DNA from: Desulfotomaculum sp.
GTDB lineage: Bacteria > Bacillota > Desulfotomaculia > Desulfotomaculales > Desulfallaceae
Assembly (NCBI GenBank): GCA_016841675.1
Contig: JAENYQ010000019.1
Location: 1-47,516 of the forward strand
Length of the DNA stretch: 47,516 nt
Reading direction: 5' to 3'
Below, one piece after another: positions 32,468 through 40,858 of this stretch; position 1 is the first letter of the stretch, and each line of letters opens with the position of its first letter. A program made the translations under genes and the position numbers. Under the pieces are notes generated by a model, which did not search any database, had not been told where the DNA came from, and saw only the letters and a list, made by a program, of their open reading frames with translations.

Positions 32468-33073
32468 TTACAGTAGGATAGAATGCTGGTAGGTTAGATC
32501 GGTAAACATATCCACATGGTTTTTGGAAACGTTTTTGCCAACACGGACCATGAGCATATTTGCCTGATGCTCAAGGATCTCAGGATCGTCGGTGTGACGT
32601 CTTTTAAAACCAACCGAACCAAAAACCTTTTTTAGCATGTCACGGTATTGCCATACGTTAAGTCCGCTACTTTTCAAATCCCAGTGCCAATTAAACTCCG
32701 TGGTTATAACAATATACTCTTCCAGAGCCTGGTTTTTAAAGGCCTCCGCCAGCAGTGCTTTGGCCAGACCTCTTTTTTGCCAATTTATACTTATTTCAAT
32801 GGCTCCCAGTTCAAGCAGACGCGGGTGTCTGGTCCAGCGGCTAAACTCGCTGGGATAGTGAAATAATACATAACCCACTATTTTCTCTTCTATTTGGGCT
32901 ATATAAACCAGACCTTCGGATAAATTGGCAACCTGTGCTAGCGCTTCCTTTTGACGCATGGGAGATCTGAAATTGCCAAGTCCTTTGTCTATGTCCATTA
33001 ACTCCAGTTTGGCCTGAGAAACCGGTCCTTCTAAATTTACTATACCTTTGTCGGTTTTTAATTGCTTAGTCAT
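32468..33073 (-). CDS. acuA: AcuA-like protein acetyltransferase (GNAT)
   Basis: A 201-aa GNAT acetyltransferase matching Bacillus AcuA in layout: LKTDKGIVNLEGPVS, GLGNFRSPMRQKEAL, IAQIEEKIVGYVLFH, the acetyl-CoA loop NWQKRGLAKALL (about residues 102-113) and the family-specific FNWHWDL. AcuA acetylates and down-regulates acetyl-CoA synthetase. The usual acuBC partners are not adjacent. ATG 33073 is preferred over an ATG six codons earlier that has no ribosome binding site. Confidence 0.82.
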   Translation of the reverse strand: MTKQLKTDKGIVNLEGPVSQAKLELMDIDKGLGNFRSPMRQKEALAQVANLSEGLVYIAQIEEKIVGYVLFHYPSEFSRWTRHPRLLELGAIEISINWQKRGLAKALLAEAFKNQALEEYIVITTEFNWHWDLKSSGLNVWQYRDMLKKVFGSVGFKRRHTDDPEILEHQANMLMVRVGKNVSKNHVDMFTDLTYQHSILL

Positions 33074-33210
33074 AGCCACCACCACTTCCATAGTTTTAAA
33101 GAAGATTAATTATAATCAGTATAAAATTTGTCCGGCTTAACGGTATGGTTTTTAAAAATATTCTGAATAAATATCATTAATCCTGCCAAGAAGAATATTT
33201 TTTTATTTTT

Positions 33211-33254
33211 AATTCCCTGGTTCTTGCTAGAGAACTGGCAAGAACCAGGGAATT
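33211..33254. terminator. Long hairpin after the NtrC-like gene
   Basis: AATTCCCTGGTTCTTGC pairs perfectly with GCAAGAACCAGGGAATT. It lies 27 bases beyond the stop of the minus-strand regulator. It lacks a T-tract in that direction, so it may stabilise mRNA rather than terminate. Confidence 0.55.
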
Positions 33255-33280
33255 ATTTTCTTGTTTGTAGTATTTACCGT

Positions 33281-34633
33281 TCAATTCCAGTTGATGTCAT
33301 GTTTCTGTGAGCGATATAACAGAGCAGATCTGGTTATGCCTAGCAGTTGGGCCGCTTTGGTTTGATTACCAGCGCTCTTTTCCAATGCTTTTAAAATCAG
33401 TTCTTTTTCCAGTTCTTCTAATGATATCCCTCTATCCGGAAAATCAATCACAACATCGCTTGAAAACTGCTGCGGCACGTAAAGTTCCCTGGGCAGGTGT
33501 TCAGGGTCTATTCTATTGTTTCGACAGATAATGGCAGACCGTTCAATCACGTTCTGCAGTTCCCGTACGTTGCCCGGCCAATGGTAACTGCACAGCAGTT
33601 CCATGGCCTCGGGTGATATTTTTTCTACATGATAAATATGGCCATATTTTTGTAAAAAGTGTTTGGCCAACAATGGTATATCCTCCTTGCGCTCCCTTAC
33701 GGGCGGCAAATGGATATGGATGACGTTTAAGCGGTAGAAAAGATCTTCCCGAAAGGTGCCTTTTTTAATGGCCTCACCCAGCTCCCGGTTAGTAGCGGCA
33801 ATGACTCTTACGTCAACAGAAAGCGTTTCCGTGCCACCCACGCGTTCAAAGGATTTTTCCTGCAGTACCCTGAGCAGTTTAGCCTGCATATTTAAGGACA
33901 TCTCAGCTATTTCATCTAGGAAAATAGTGCCCTTATCCGCCAGTTCAAAACGGCCGAGTTTGCGAGCGGTGGCGCCGGTAAAAGCGCCTCGCTCGTGGCC
34001 GAAAAGTTCGCTTTCCAGAAGCTGTTCCGGCAGGGCGGCACAGTTGATGGGAATGAACGGCTTATTATGCCGCGGACTGTTTTGATGTAAGGCTACCGCG
34101 GCCACTTCCTTGCCGGTGCCACTTTCGCCGGTAATAAGTACACTGGCATTGCTGTGCGCCACTCGTTCAATAAGGGCGATAATGTCGAGCATAACTTTAC
34201 TTTGGGCTATAATGTTGCCGTATTTGCCTGTTAACTCCGAACGCAAAAAGGTGACCTCAGTTTCCAGTTGGATTACCAGCAGATTCTGTTTAATCACCAA
34301 TTTCAGTTCTTCCAGGTCAAATGGTTTGGTGATGTAATCCGCGGCCCCGATTTTCATTGCTTCGATAGCAGTTTCTATGGTCCCGTGCGCGGTTAGCATA
34401 ATAACCGGCAGCTTGGGATTGATTGCTTTGGCTTCTTTAAGTACATCCAAGCCGTCCATGTCGGGCAGGCGCAAGTCAAGGATAGCCAGGGAGGGAGATT
34501 CTTCGCGAATTAAATTTAAACCGTCGCGGCCTCGGTAGGCCACTTCTGTTTGATAACCTTCCTGACGCATAGCCCGGTCCAGCGCCCAACACATATGCTC
34601 TTCGTCATCAATGATTAATATTTTAGGAACCAC
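33281..34633 (-). CDS. NtrC-family sigma-54-dependent response regulator
   Basis: A 450-aa regulator: receiver domain (D9, D10, phosphoacceptor D53 in AILDLRLPDMDG, K in YITKPFDLEE); a sigma-54 AAA+ domain with Walker A GESGTGKE, the sigma-54-contacting GAFTGA loop (ELFGHERGAFTGAT), Walker B GTIFLDEIAEM and the arginine-finger region FREDLFYRLNV; and a C-terminal Fis-type HTH (GNQTKAAQLLGITRSALLYR). GTG 34633 is chosen because GGGGGGT ends nine bases ahead. The gene overlaps the kinase stop by 11 bases, so they form one unit. Confidence 0.93.
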   Translation of the reverse strand: MVPKILIIDDEEHMCWALDRAMRQEGYQTEVAYRGRDGLNLIREESPSLAILDLRLPDMDGLDVLKEAKAINPKLPVIMLTAHGTIETAIEAMKIGAADYITKPFDLEELKLVIKQNLLVIQLETEVTFLRSELTGKYGNIIAQSKVMLDIIALIERVAHSNASVLITGESGTGKEVAAVALHQNSPRHNKPFIPINCAALPEQLLESELFGHERGAFTGATARKLGRFELADKGTIFLDEIAEMSLNMQAKLLRVLQEKSFERVGGTETLSVDVRVIAATNRELGEAIKKGTFREDLFYRLNVIHIHLPPVRERKEDIPLLAKHFLQKYGHIYHVEKISPEAMELLCSYHWPGNVRELQNVIERSAIICRNNRIDPEHLPRELYVPQQFSSDVVIDFPDRGISLEELEKELILKALEKSAGNQTKAAQLLGITRSALLYRSQKHDINWN

Positions 34634-36191
34634 CGGTGTCACCCCCCATTTTTGTAGATAAGGGTAAATTAACGGTAAATTTGGTACCCGCTCCAAGCGT
34701 GCTATCGACATTTATATGACCGTCGTGCGTTTTGATGATCTGATGACTGATTGACAATCCCAGCCCCGTGCCGTATTCACGAGTTGTATAGAACGGATCA
34801 AAGATGCTGGCCACTTCTGATGGTGATATACCCGAACCGGTATCTATAAAGCTAATATTAACCCAGTCGCTGTCATGTCCCGTACAGATAATCAGTTTGC
34901 CTCCCTCAGGCATGGCCTGCACGGCGTTAAGGATGATGTTGACGAAAACCTGCTTGATCCTTTCAGCATCAACCTCAATAAACGGTAGTTCCTGAGTCAA
35001 CATCTTTTCCAACTTAATACTGTGCTGACGAAGCATTGGTAGTGTAAAAATCAAAACTTTTTCTAGTAATGAATTAATATTGGCGCTCTGCACCATGTGT
35101 TTGCTGGGGCGGCCGAAATCCAACAGCTCCTGGATGACCCTGTTTTGACGTTCAATTTGTTCTTCGATAATTTTAAAACATTCGTTGTCTACGTCAGCCT
35201 GTTCTAAATCTTTCTCCATCAGTTGTACCGTTGTTTTGATAATACCAATAGGGTTGCGCAGCTCGTGGGCCACCCCGGTTACCAGTCGCCCCAGAGCGGC
35301 CAGCCTTTCGGAGCGCCTTAATTCTTCCTCCAGCTTTTCCTTTTCCGCCAGCGATATCGCCATCCTGTTGATAGCCTTTGCTATTTCCCCCGGTTCTCCG
35401 GCCAGTGTGGGGATTTGGCTTTGAATGTCCTTTTCCATTGTTCCGAGTCCCCGCTTAATTACAGTTACGCTGCTGGATAAGTTGTGAATTACGAACAGCG
35501 CCCCCGTTGCGCCTATGAGCACCGCAAATAAAGTTAAATAACGGGTAATGGCACGGAAGTGTCGGCTCTGGGCAAATATGGGGTGAATGCGCTCGTCTGC
35601 CCAAGCTACGGCAGTCAGTTGGCCATCGATATAAACAGGCATAAGGTACTCATAAGTTTCGTCATCAAGGCTGCTGGTAAGGCGCGACAGTGTTTGACCA
35701 CTGGCAGCTACTGCAATAAGACCGCTTTTGGCTTCTTCTTTAATGCGTTCCTCTCTGGCCACTTTCTCGGACGGATCCATTGCCCGGTATTGGTGCAGAA
35801 AACCCTGCACATAAATTTGGCCGGTTTCAGGGATGTATAAACCAAATCTTACACCCAGGTTGCTCAGCACCAGTGGTCTAGTGGCCTCATCGAATGCCTC
35901 TCGCAGGTACGACGCTTTGCTTACAGGGTTTAAGGTGTCGTATTGTAATTGATCTCGTTGCATATAATAATCGATATTTTTTTGAATTTCCGGGATAACG
36001 ACGGTTTCAATAACCGAACCCAGTTTCTCTTCCCTTTCCTTCAACATGGCTTCGTCGCTTCGGCTGGCAAAAAAGATATCGTATAGGATTACCAGCACGG
36101 GTATGAGCAGGAGGGTGGCTATAACAATAAGAAACTGGAATCGTAAGCTTTTGCTGTCAAATAATGAAGAAATGGTTTTGATTTTTTCCAT
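34623..36191 (-). CDS. NtrB/AtoS-like sensor histidine kinase
   Basis: A 522-aa membrane kinase. Helix 1 (about residues 20-42) and helix 2 (about 216-237) enclose an extracellular sensor region of about 170 residues. A HAMP-like linker (240-285), the HisKA box with phosphoacceptor H309 (GVAHELRNPIG) and HATPase motifs N (NIILNAVQAMPEGG), G1 (DTGSGIS), F and G2 (GTGLGLSIS) follow. It should phosphorylate the adjacent sigma-54 regulator. The ligand is unknown. It is read divergently from a TauE-family exporter, a likely target. Confidence 0.93.
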   Translation of the reverse strand: MEKIKTISSLFDSKSLRFQFLIVIATLLLIPVLVILYDIFFASRSDEAMLKEREEKLGSVIETVVIPEIQKNIDYYMQRDQLQYDTLNPVSKASYLREAFDEATRPLVLSNLGVRFGLYIPETGQIYVQGFLHQYRAMDPSEKVAREERIKEEAKSGLIAVAASGQTLSRLTSSLDDETYEYLMPVYIDGQLTAVAWADERIHPIFAQSRHFRAITRYLTLFAVLIGATGALFVIHNLSSSVTVIKRGLGTMEKDIQSQIPTLAGEPGEIAKAINRMAISLAEKEKLEEELRRSERLAALGRLVTGVAHELRNPIGIIKTTVQLMEKDLEQADVDNECFKIIEEQIERQNRVIQELLDFGRPSKHMVQSANINSLLEKVLIFTLPMLRQHSIKLEKMLTQELPFIEVDAERIKQVFVNIILNAVQAMPEGGKLIICTGHDSDWVNISFIDTGSGISPSEVASIFDPFYTTREYGTGLGLSISHQIIKTHDGHINVDSTLGAGTKFTVNLPLSTKMGGDTGGS

Positions 36192-36344
36192 ATTTTTTAC
36201 CTTTCCAAGCCGACTAATCCGGCCGGTATTGGCTTTTTACACCATGTTTCTTGAGCCTATCACTCACTTTCGTGCCACCTCGAACGATTGAGTTAAAAAA
36301 CCTAAAAAATAATATGCCCTGTTGTAATGATATGGGGGGCATTT

Positions 36345-36388
36345 GACAGATGGCTGTATGAAAACATGCAGCCATCTGTTTGTTTTTG
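36345..36388 (+). terminator. Hairpin terminator in divergent region
   Basis: ACAGATGGCTGTATG pairs with CATGCAGCCATCTGT and is followed by TTGTTTTTG. It is oriented to stop plus-strand transcription coming from antisense to the kinase gene; no gene of its own is visible. Confidence 0.55.
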
Positions 36389-36694
36389 TACAGTAAATAT
36401 TCCGCATAATCAATGACCTGAGCATGAGTTGTTTGAAAACAATAATAGATTGTCTGATATTGAACAATCAATTGAAAGCCGTGGTAGTTGAAAAAGCTTG
36501 CAAACCGCTGAGCTGCGGATATCAACCACTGGCATGATTATTGTTATGGTTAATCAGTACATAAGATTTTTTTCACATTCCCAAATTTGTAGTATTTCAA
36601 ACAAATTCATTATATCACATTCTCATATCACATTCTCGATTTTCGATAAAGAAAATAGTAAAGGAGGAATGCGAATAACAAACGGCCAGAATGG

Positions 36695-36709
36695 CGGCGT
36701 CTTAAATGC
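36695..36709 (+). promoter_or_regulatory. Weak candidate sigma-54 (-24/-12) promoter
   Basis: CGGCGTCTTAAATGC has GG and GC twelve bases apart as in the sigma-54 consensus (TGGCAC-N5-TTGC) but deviates at several other positions. It lies about 115 bases ahead of the TauE-like gene and would fit control by the adjacent NtrC-type regulator. Confidence 0.25.
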
Positions 36710-36822
36710 TTGGTGACATAATACAGCGCTTGGTAACCATGTTTGAGTCTTTAATTAAAGCACAGCAGCTAGTGTGGAGATTTTGATGAGGACAATTTAA
36801 TTGAAGATAGCGGGGGATGCAT

Positions 36823-37758
36823 ATGCTGGATGGACTGATTTTAAAAGCAACTATGTTAATGGAAATGGCAAGCAATTCGCAGGCGGCTGTTGCAGTGACG
36901 GAGGCGACCGGATCGGGTTTGCCCTGGTGGGCGTGGCCTGCGTTGTTGCTGGTGACATGTTTTGGGATGGGTATCGTGGCTGTAATGGCAGGTGTGGGGG
37001 GCGGCGTATTGTTTGTGCCGATTGTGGGAAGCTTCTTTCCCTTTCACCTGGATTTTGTCCGGGGTGCGGGCTTGATTGTGGCCCTGGCCGGAGCACTGGC
37101 CGCCGGACCGGGTTTATTGAAAGCCAACCTGGCAAATCTTCGCCTAGCACTCCCAGTGGCCCTTATAGCATCAACCTTCAGTATTATAGGTGCCATTGTA
37201 GGGCTGGCCCTTCCAACCAATTTACTGCAGATAGCACTTGGAATCACTATTACGCTAATTGCCATACTGTTTATATTCTCTCAAAATAGTGAGTTTCCCA
37301 AAGTCGGTGAACCCGACGGCGTAACCAAGGCGCTAAAAATTGGCGGTTCTTATTACGAACCGTCTGCGGGGAAAGCGGTGGACTGGACGGTTTGGCGCAC
37401 TCCCCAGGGCTTCTTTCTGTTCATCGGCATCGGCTTGGTAGCGGGGATGTTCGGACTGGGGGCCGGTTGGGCCAATGTGCCGGTACTTAACCTGCTGATG
37501 GGCGCGCCGCTGAAAATAGCAGTTGGTTCCAGTAAGTTCCTACTCTCTATCACTGATACATCGGCAGCCTGGGTGTATCTGAACCAGGGTGCGGTGCTGC
37601 CAATAATTGCAGTGCCCTCGGTGGTGGGAATTATGATTGGTTCCCTGGTAGGGGTTAAGCTGTTGGCCGGTGCCAAGCCGGCATTTGTTCGGAAATTAGT
37701 GATTGCTATGTTGTTGTTTGCCGGAATTAGGTCCCTGCTTAAGGGACTAGGATACTAA
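36823..37758 (+). CDS. TauE/SafE-family sulfite/sulfonate exporter-like permease
   Basis: A 311-aa membrane protein with about eight helices in two TauE/SafE repeats, each opening with a glycine-rich stretch: GIVAVMAGVGGGVLFVPI (about residues 48-65) and GLVAGMFGLGAGWANVPVL (about 205-223). A longer soluble loop (about 155-190) separates the halves. Family members export sulfite, sulfoacetate or related anions. ATG 36823 is preferred; the ATG two codons earlier directly abuts CGGGGG. The next gene (DUF1634) follows after 33 bases, a common pairing. Confidence 0.88.
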   Translation: MLDGLILKATMLMEMASNSQAAVAVTEATGSGLPWWAWPALLLVTCFGMGIVAVMAGVGGGVLFVPIVGSFFPFHLDFVRGAGLIVALAGALAAGPGLLKANLANLRLALPVALIASTFSIIGAIVGLALPTNLLQIALGITITLIAILFIFSQNSEFPKVGEPDGVTKALKIGGSYYEPSAGKAVDWTVWRTPQGFFLFIGIGLVAGMFGLGAGWANVPVLNLLMGAPLKIAVGSSKFLLSITDTSAAWVYLNQGAVLPIIAVPSVVGIMIGSLVGVKLLAGAKPAFVRKLVIAMLLFAGIRSLLKGLGY

Positions 37759-37791
37759 GCTCTTTCAAGGGCTCGGATGGGGGTAGAAAAT

Positions 37792-38277
37792 ATGAGTAGT
37801 CAGGCAAGAGCTGAAAAGCAAACTTCCGCCAAGGTCGCACCAAGCAAGCAGGCTAAGGCGGTACCCAAGATAGATGTACCACCGGAGCAGATGGCTTACG
37901 CTAACCTGTTGCTATATTGCTCATGGGCTGGAATCGCAATACTGGCATTAACGTTTTTAATCTACATGAGTGGCTTGTTAACCCCGTTCATTCCTGCCAG
38001 CGAAATGCCCATGTACTGGGGTATGAGTGCGCATGATTTCCTGGCGGAAACCGGTGCTCCCATTGGCTGGGGCTGGCTGGGGATGCTGGGCTACGGTGAT
38101 TTTATAAACCTGGTCGGTATCGCTTTTCTGGCCCTGTTGACCATTGTTGGTTACCTGGTATTGCTGCTACCGGCTTACTTGCGCAAGAAAGATGTAGCCT
38201 ATACAAGCATCGTGGTGGTGGAAATTCTGGTTTTGTCTCTGGCTGCATCGGGTATCTTGGCCGTGGGTGCCCACTAG
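37792..38277 (+). CDS. DUF1634-family membrane protein, partner of TauE-like permease
   Basis: A 161-aa protein with a basic N-terminal tail and three helices (about residues 43-64, 105-128 and 137-158). The arrangement matches DUF1634 proteins, which often accompany TauE-type permeases and may form a complex with them. The function is unproven. ATG 37792 is chosen because GGGGGTAG precedes it; an ATG at 37777 is possible. Co-transcribed with the permease. Confidence 0.8.
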   Translation: MSSQARAEKQTSAKVAPSKQAKAVPKIDVPPEQMAYANLLLYCSWAGIAILALTFLIYMSGLLTPFIPASEMPMYWGMSAHDFLAETGAPIGWGWLGMLGYGDFINLVGIAFLALLTIVGYLVLLLPAYLRKKDVAYTSIVVVEILVLSLAASGILAVGAH

Positions 38278-38353
38278 CAGGCACGTTTTAAACCATAAAG
38301 AGTATGAAAGTCAGCCTGGAAGCGGTATGTTAAAAAACGGCGGGGGGGTTTTT

Positions 38354-39004
38354 ATGAGTGATTTTATGCAGCAGTACGCAGTTTATAAAGAAGAATTCCT
38401 CAAGGAGTTAAAGAGCGGTAATGTAGAGATTAATTTTAAGGATGGCGCAGATAGTAAAAAAATGGTGCTTGAGCTGTTTGAGCAATGGCTTAAAAAAACG
38501 ACTACTAAAAAGGGACCTAAAGTTGTTGAAAGCGTTTCTTTTGATTCATTTTTGGATGAGGTACTGCATAGAGCCAAGATCATTCTTCAGGAACGGGGCA
38601 TTAGAATTTCCTATATGTCATTTAGTCAACAAATGGGTATTGCTGAATCCTGGAAGTGCATTAAGGTTTTTGGCAGTAACAATATCTTTTACCGTATTGG
38701 CAAGACAAAACCTCGTAAAGGCCCCAACAAAGGCAGGGAGTATCTGGTAGTTGACTTGGTTATGGACGGCCATAAAAAGCAGGTATTCGTACCGCTTCTG
38801 GAAAAAAAAGATAATATAGAAAGTAGATTGGGTGTCTCCCTGGAAAGGGAACTGCCTAAAGTTGAAGCTACCGGTAAATATCGTTTAAAGCTAATGCTCC
38901 CATATGAAGTGGTAAGGGAAAAGAATATTCGCCTGGCGGCCAGAAAACTGGCGGACTTTGTGGGGGCCACCAAGCCCTACCTGGATGATTTGGGTGTAAT
39001 GTGA
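38354..39004 (+). CDS. Hypothetical protein, 216 aa (possibly DUF4268-like)
   Basis: A soluble mixed alpha/beta protein. An N-terminal helical part (about residues 1-70) is followed by a beta-rich C-terminal part with KQVFVPLLEKKDNIESRLGVS and KYRLKLMLPYEV, vaguely like DUF4268. I cannot name it with certainty. ATG 38354 follows CGGGGGGGTTTTT. It lies 76 bases after the DUF1634 gene and may be in the same transcript. A GC-rich hairpin follows. Confidence 0.65.
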   Translation: MSDFMQQYAVYKEEFLKELKSGNVEINFKDGADSKKMVLELFEQWLKKTTTKKGPKVVESVSFDSFLDEVLHRAKIILQERGIRISYMSFSQQMGIAESWKCIKVFGSNNIFYRIGKTKPRKGPNKGREYLVVDLVMDGHKKQVFVPLLEKKDNIESRLGVSLERELPKVEATGKYRLKLMLPYEVVREKNIRLAARKLADFVGATKPYLDDLGVM

Positions 39005-39382
39005 GTTTTGATTGCATCGCTGTTGCCAATGCGCAATAATTATCTTCAAGCTGGTAGCTCTCCTTGCTAAACAAAGCATGCCGGGGGGTTGGTGTTATCG
39101 CGCAGCACCAACCCCTTGACCGGACTTTTTCAGGAGACAGTAGTAAATAAAAGGCGGGGTGTATAATTTCGAACAACAGGTGTCTGTTATTAGACAACTG
39201 AACCCGCCACGTTTAGGATATATACAATTTTGGGATAACTAAACTAAAACGAAGCAGGGTCTTAAGCGCTTAAGTAGTGCATTTATATTTAGTTTTTATC
39301 AGCAGGGTTTGTGCCAAGCTGTTGCTGGCATAGAAAATGCAAGTAATTTAAAGGAAAATCCACTGCCGGGAGGGATGCTCCA
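39005..39382. other. Intergenic stretch with a GC-rich hairpin
   Basis: 378 bases; apart from the hairpin at 39083-39116 nothing was recognised. The ribosome binding site GGGAGGGATGC at 39368-39378 belongs to the CBS gene. Confidence 0.4.
39083..39116 (+). terminator. GC-rich hairpin, probable terminator
   Basis: GGGGTTGGTG pairs with CACCAACCCC, followed by TT and, after some bases, CTTTTTC. It ends the TauE/DUF1634/hypothetical group. Confidence 0.55.
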
Positions 39383-39913
39383 GTGTCAGAACAACCTGAA
39401 AAAAGGGTCGCCGATGTTATGATTCCTGTGCGTAATTACAAAACGATTTCACATAACTGCACCGTGGAAGATGCCGTCAGGCTGTTGCATAAATCATTTT
39501 ACCAACGCGGTAAAAGCGGATATGCGCACCGATCCGTGATTGTTTGTGACGACTACGGGAACCCGTTGGGTATGGTATCTTTTCGCTCCGTATTACAGGC
39601 CCTGGAACCCTTTTTTGCCAGAACACAAAATTTTTCCGTGCCGATGTTCTGGGAAGGGCTGTTCTCTGAAAGATGCCGGTCTGAAAACCATAAGAACATT
39701 AAAGAGATAATGCATCCGTTTAACTTTATAGCCTTGGACATTAACGACACTCTAATTAAGGCAGTGCACGCCATGGTCAAACATAAACTGGAAACTCTGC
39801 CGGTCACCAAGAACAATCATTTGGTTGGGATGATCCGGGTTAACGAGATTTTTGAGGAAGTAAATAACGTGATGACTGAGCTGGAATATTTTGAGGAGGC
39901 CATTACCGTATAA
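39383..39913 (+). CDS. CBS-domain pair protein
   Basis: A 176-aa protein consisting of two CBS motifs: RVADVMIPVRNYKTISHNCTV at the N-terminus and IKEIMHPFNFIALDINDTLI near residue 110, each followed by the usual V..A...... and LPVTKNNHLVGMI-type strands. Stand-alone CBS pairs bind adenine nucleotides and often regulate a partner enzyme or channel; none is adjacent. GTG 39383 follows GGGAGGGATGCTCCA. Monocistronic. Confidence 0.85.
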   Translation: MSEQPEKRVADVMIPVRNYKTISHNCTVEDAVRLLHKSFYQRGKSGYAHRSVIVCDDYGNPLGMVSFRSVLQALEPFFARTQNFSVPMFWEGLFSERCRSENHKNIKEIMHPFNFIALDINDTLIKAVHAMVKHKLETLPVTKNNHLVGMIRVNEIFEEVNNVMTELEYFEEAITV

Positions 39914-40252
39914 ACGGTGCCGGTTTTTATTATTTGCAGGTAAGCTTTAGCCCACTGCATGCCTGTACCCTGCTCTGCTAGTGCCCGTACTAATCCCCGG
40001 GTTGGTCAATGAGATACTAGGTAAAGCAAATTAGTTAGGGCTTTTTTTTGTTTCTAGTTATAATATATGTCACTAACTGCTAGAGAAACAAGGTATAATT
40101 ATATAATTCACAAAAGCACGTACAAAAGAGTGCCAGGGAAAAAGAGTGTCAGGGAAAATTAAATATTTCACAAACTATTGTTGCTTTTTCCTCAGGGTGC
40201 ATTTATAATGTTAAAAAGGGCACAAACTTCCAAGTCGGAGGGGGAGTGGGCT
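39914..40252. other. Intergenic stretch, nothing recognised
   Basis: 339 bases, AT-rich after 40010. No repeat, RNA or gene was recognised. GTATAATTATATAA near 40092 could hold a -10 for the small membrane protein downstream. Confidence 0.4.
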
Positions 40253-40492
40253 ATGGCCATTGTTATAAGTATGGGGGAACGGCGTAACAACCAGGTAATA
40301 ACTGGTAGCAGTAGTGGCATAGAAGAGTGGCTTGAGAAATCTTTATTAGATGGCGAAATGCATCGGGTAAATATGTCTCGTGTTGACCATCCAAATCATG
40401 CTAATGAAATTGTAATAGACTTGTTATATATCTGGGCGGCATTATATATTGGTATTAGTTCGTACTGGTTTGTGAAATATATTATATATTAA
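40253..40492 (+). CDS. Small protein with C-terminal membrane helix (hypothetical)
   Basis: A 79-aa protein; residues 1-55 are polar and residues about 58-77 form one hydrophobic helix (IDLLYIWAALYIGISSYWFV). No family is recognised. The start is set by an exceptionally strong ribosome binding site, GGAGGGGGAG, seven bases ahead of ATG 40253; longer versions from 40178 or 40208 lack one. A terminator at 40534-40566 closes the transcript. Tail-anchored topology is inferred. Confidence 0.55.
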   Translation: MAIVISMGERRNNQVITGSSSGIEEWLEKSLLDGEMHRVNMSRVDHPNHANEIVIDLLYIWAALYIGISSYWFVKYIIY

Positions 40493-40533
40493 CATGTGAA
40501 TTAGAGTTCATTCATTAAGAATATCCTTGGTTG

Positions 40534-40566
40534 CCGTTTAGGTTAAGATCTAAACGGTTTCTGTTT
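40534..40566 (+). terminator. Intrinsic terminator
   Basis: CCGTTTAG pairs with CTAAACGG followed by TTTCTGTTT. Confidence 0.7.
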
Positions 40567-40610
40567 GCATACATACTTAGGTGAGTTTATATTTTAAATA
40601 CATGATTATA

Positions 40611-40754
40611 CCGTTAACTCAGTAAGTGGTACAGTGTCGTGTCATTCTGAACGAAGTGAAGAATCTAGATCCTTCGCTAACGCTCTTAGATGACAGCTCT
40701 TCCTACGCGGTGCACAATTGTTTATCTCATCAATGGGGATTACTGAGTAAAGGG
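40611..40754 (+). repeat. MITE-like element, copy E
   Basis: Starts CGTTAACTCAGTAAGTGG and ends GGATTACTGAGTAAAGGG, as in copies B and C. It is shorter than they are because a TATTAAT-containing segment near the right end (TTTATTAATAATG) is missing. Termini and inner hairpin are intact. Confidence 0.85.
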
Positions 40755-40858
40755 AATAGTCATGTTTAAATATTGTTAAAAATAGTTGGCTTTAACTGGA
40801 ACGGTTAAGTGGATCGTCCGCCACTACATGAGAGCAATACTGAATAGTTATTGCATTT

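Larger units (their letters stand above)
36192..36822. other. Divergent regulatory region between the kinase and the TauE-like gene
   Basis: About 630 bases. It holds the hairpin at 36345-36388, a possible weak sigma-54 promoter at 36695-36709 and an isolated AAAGGAGGAATG at about 36661-36672 that opens only a 15-codon frame. No convincing gene. Confidence 0.45.
40493..40858. other. Intergenic stretch with terminator and MITE-like copy E
   Basis: 366 bases. The terminator at 40534-40566 and the repeat at 40611-40754 account for half; the remainder has no recognised feature. Confidence 0.5.

Noticed and set aside
36214-36525. 103-codon minus-strand frame upstream of the kinase
   Set aside because: It contains a long perfect hairpin and low-complexity residues; no ribosome binding site and no recognisable domain.
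36671-36718. 15-codon frame after AAAGGAGGA (MRITNGQNGG...)
   Set aside because: The ribosome site is only one base from the ATG and the frame is very short; kept only as a remark in the region entry.
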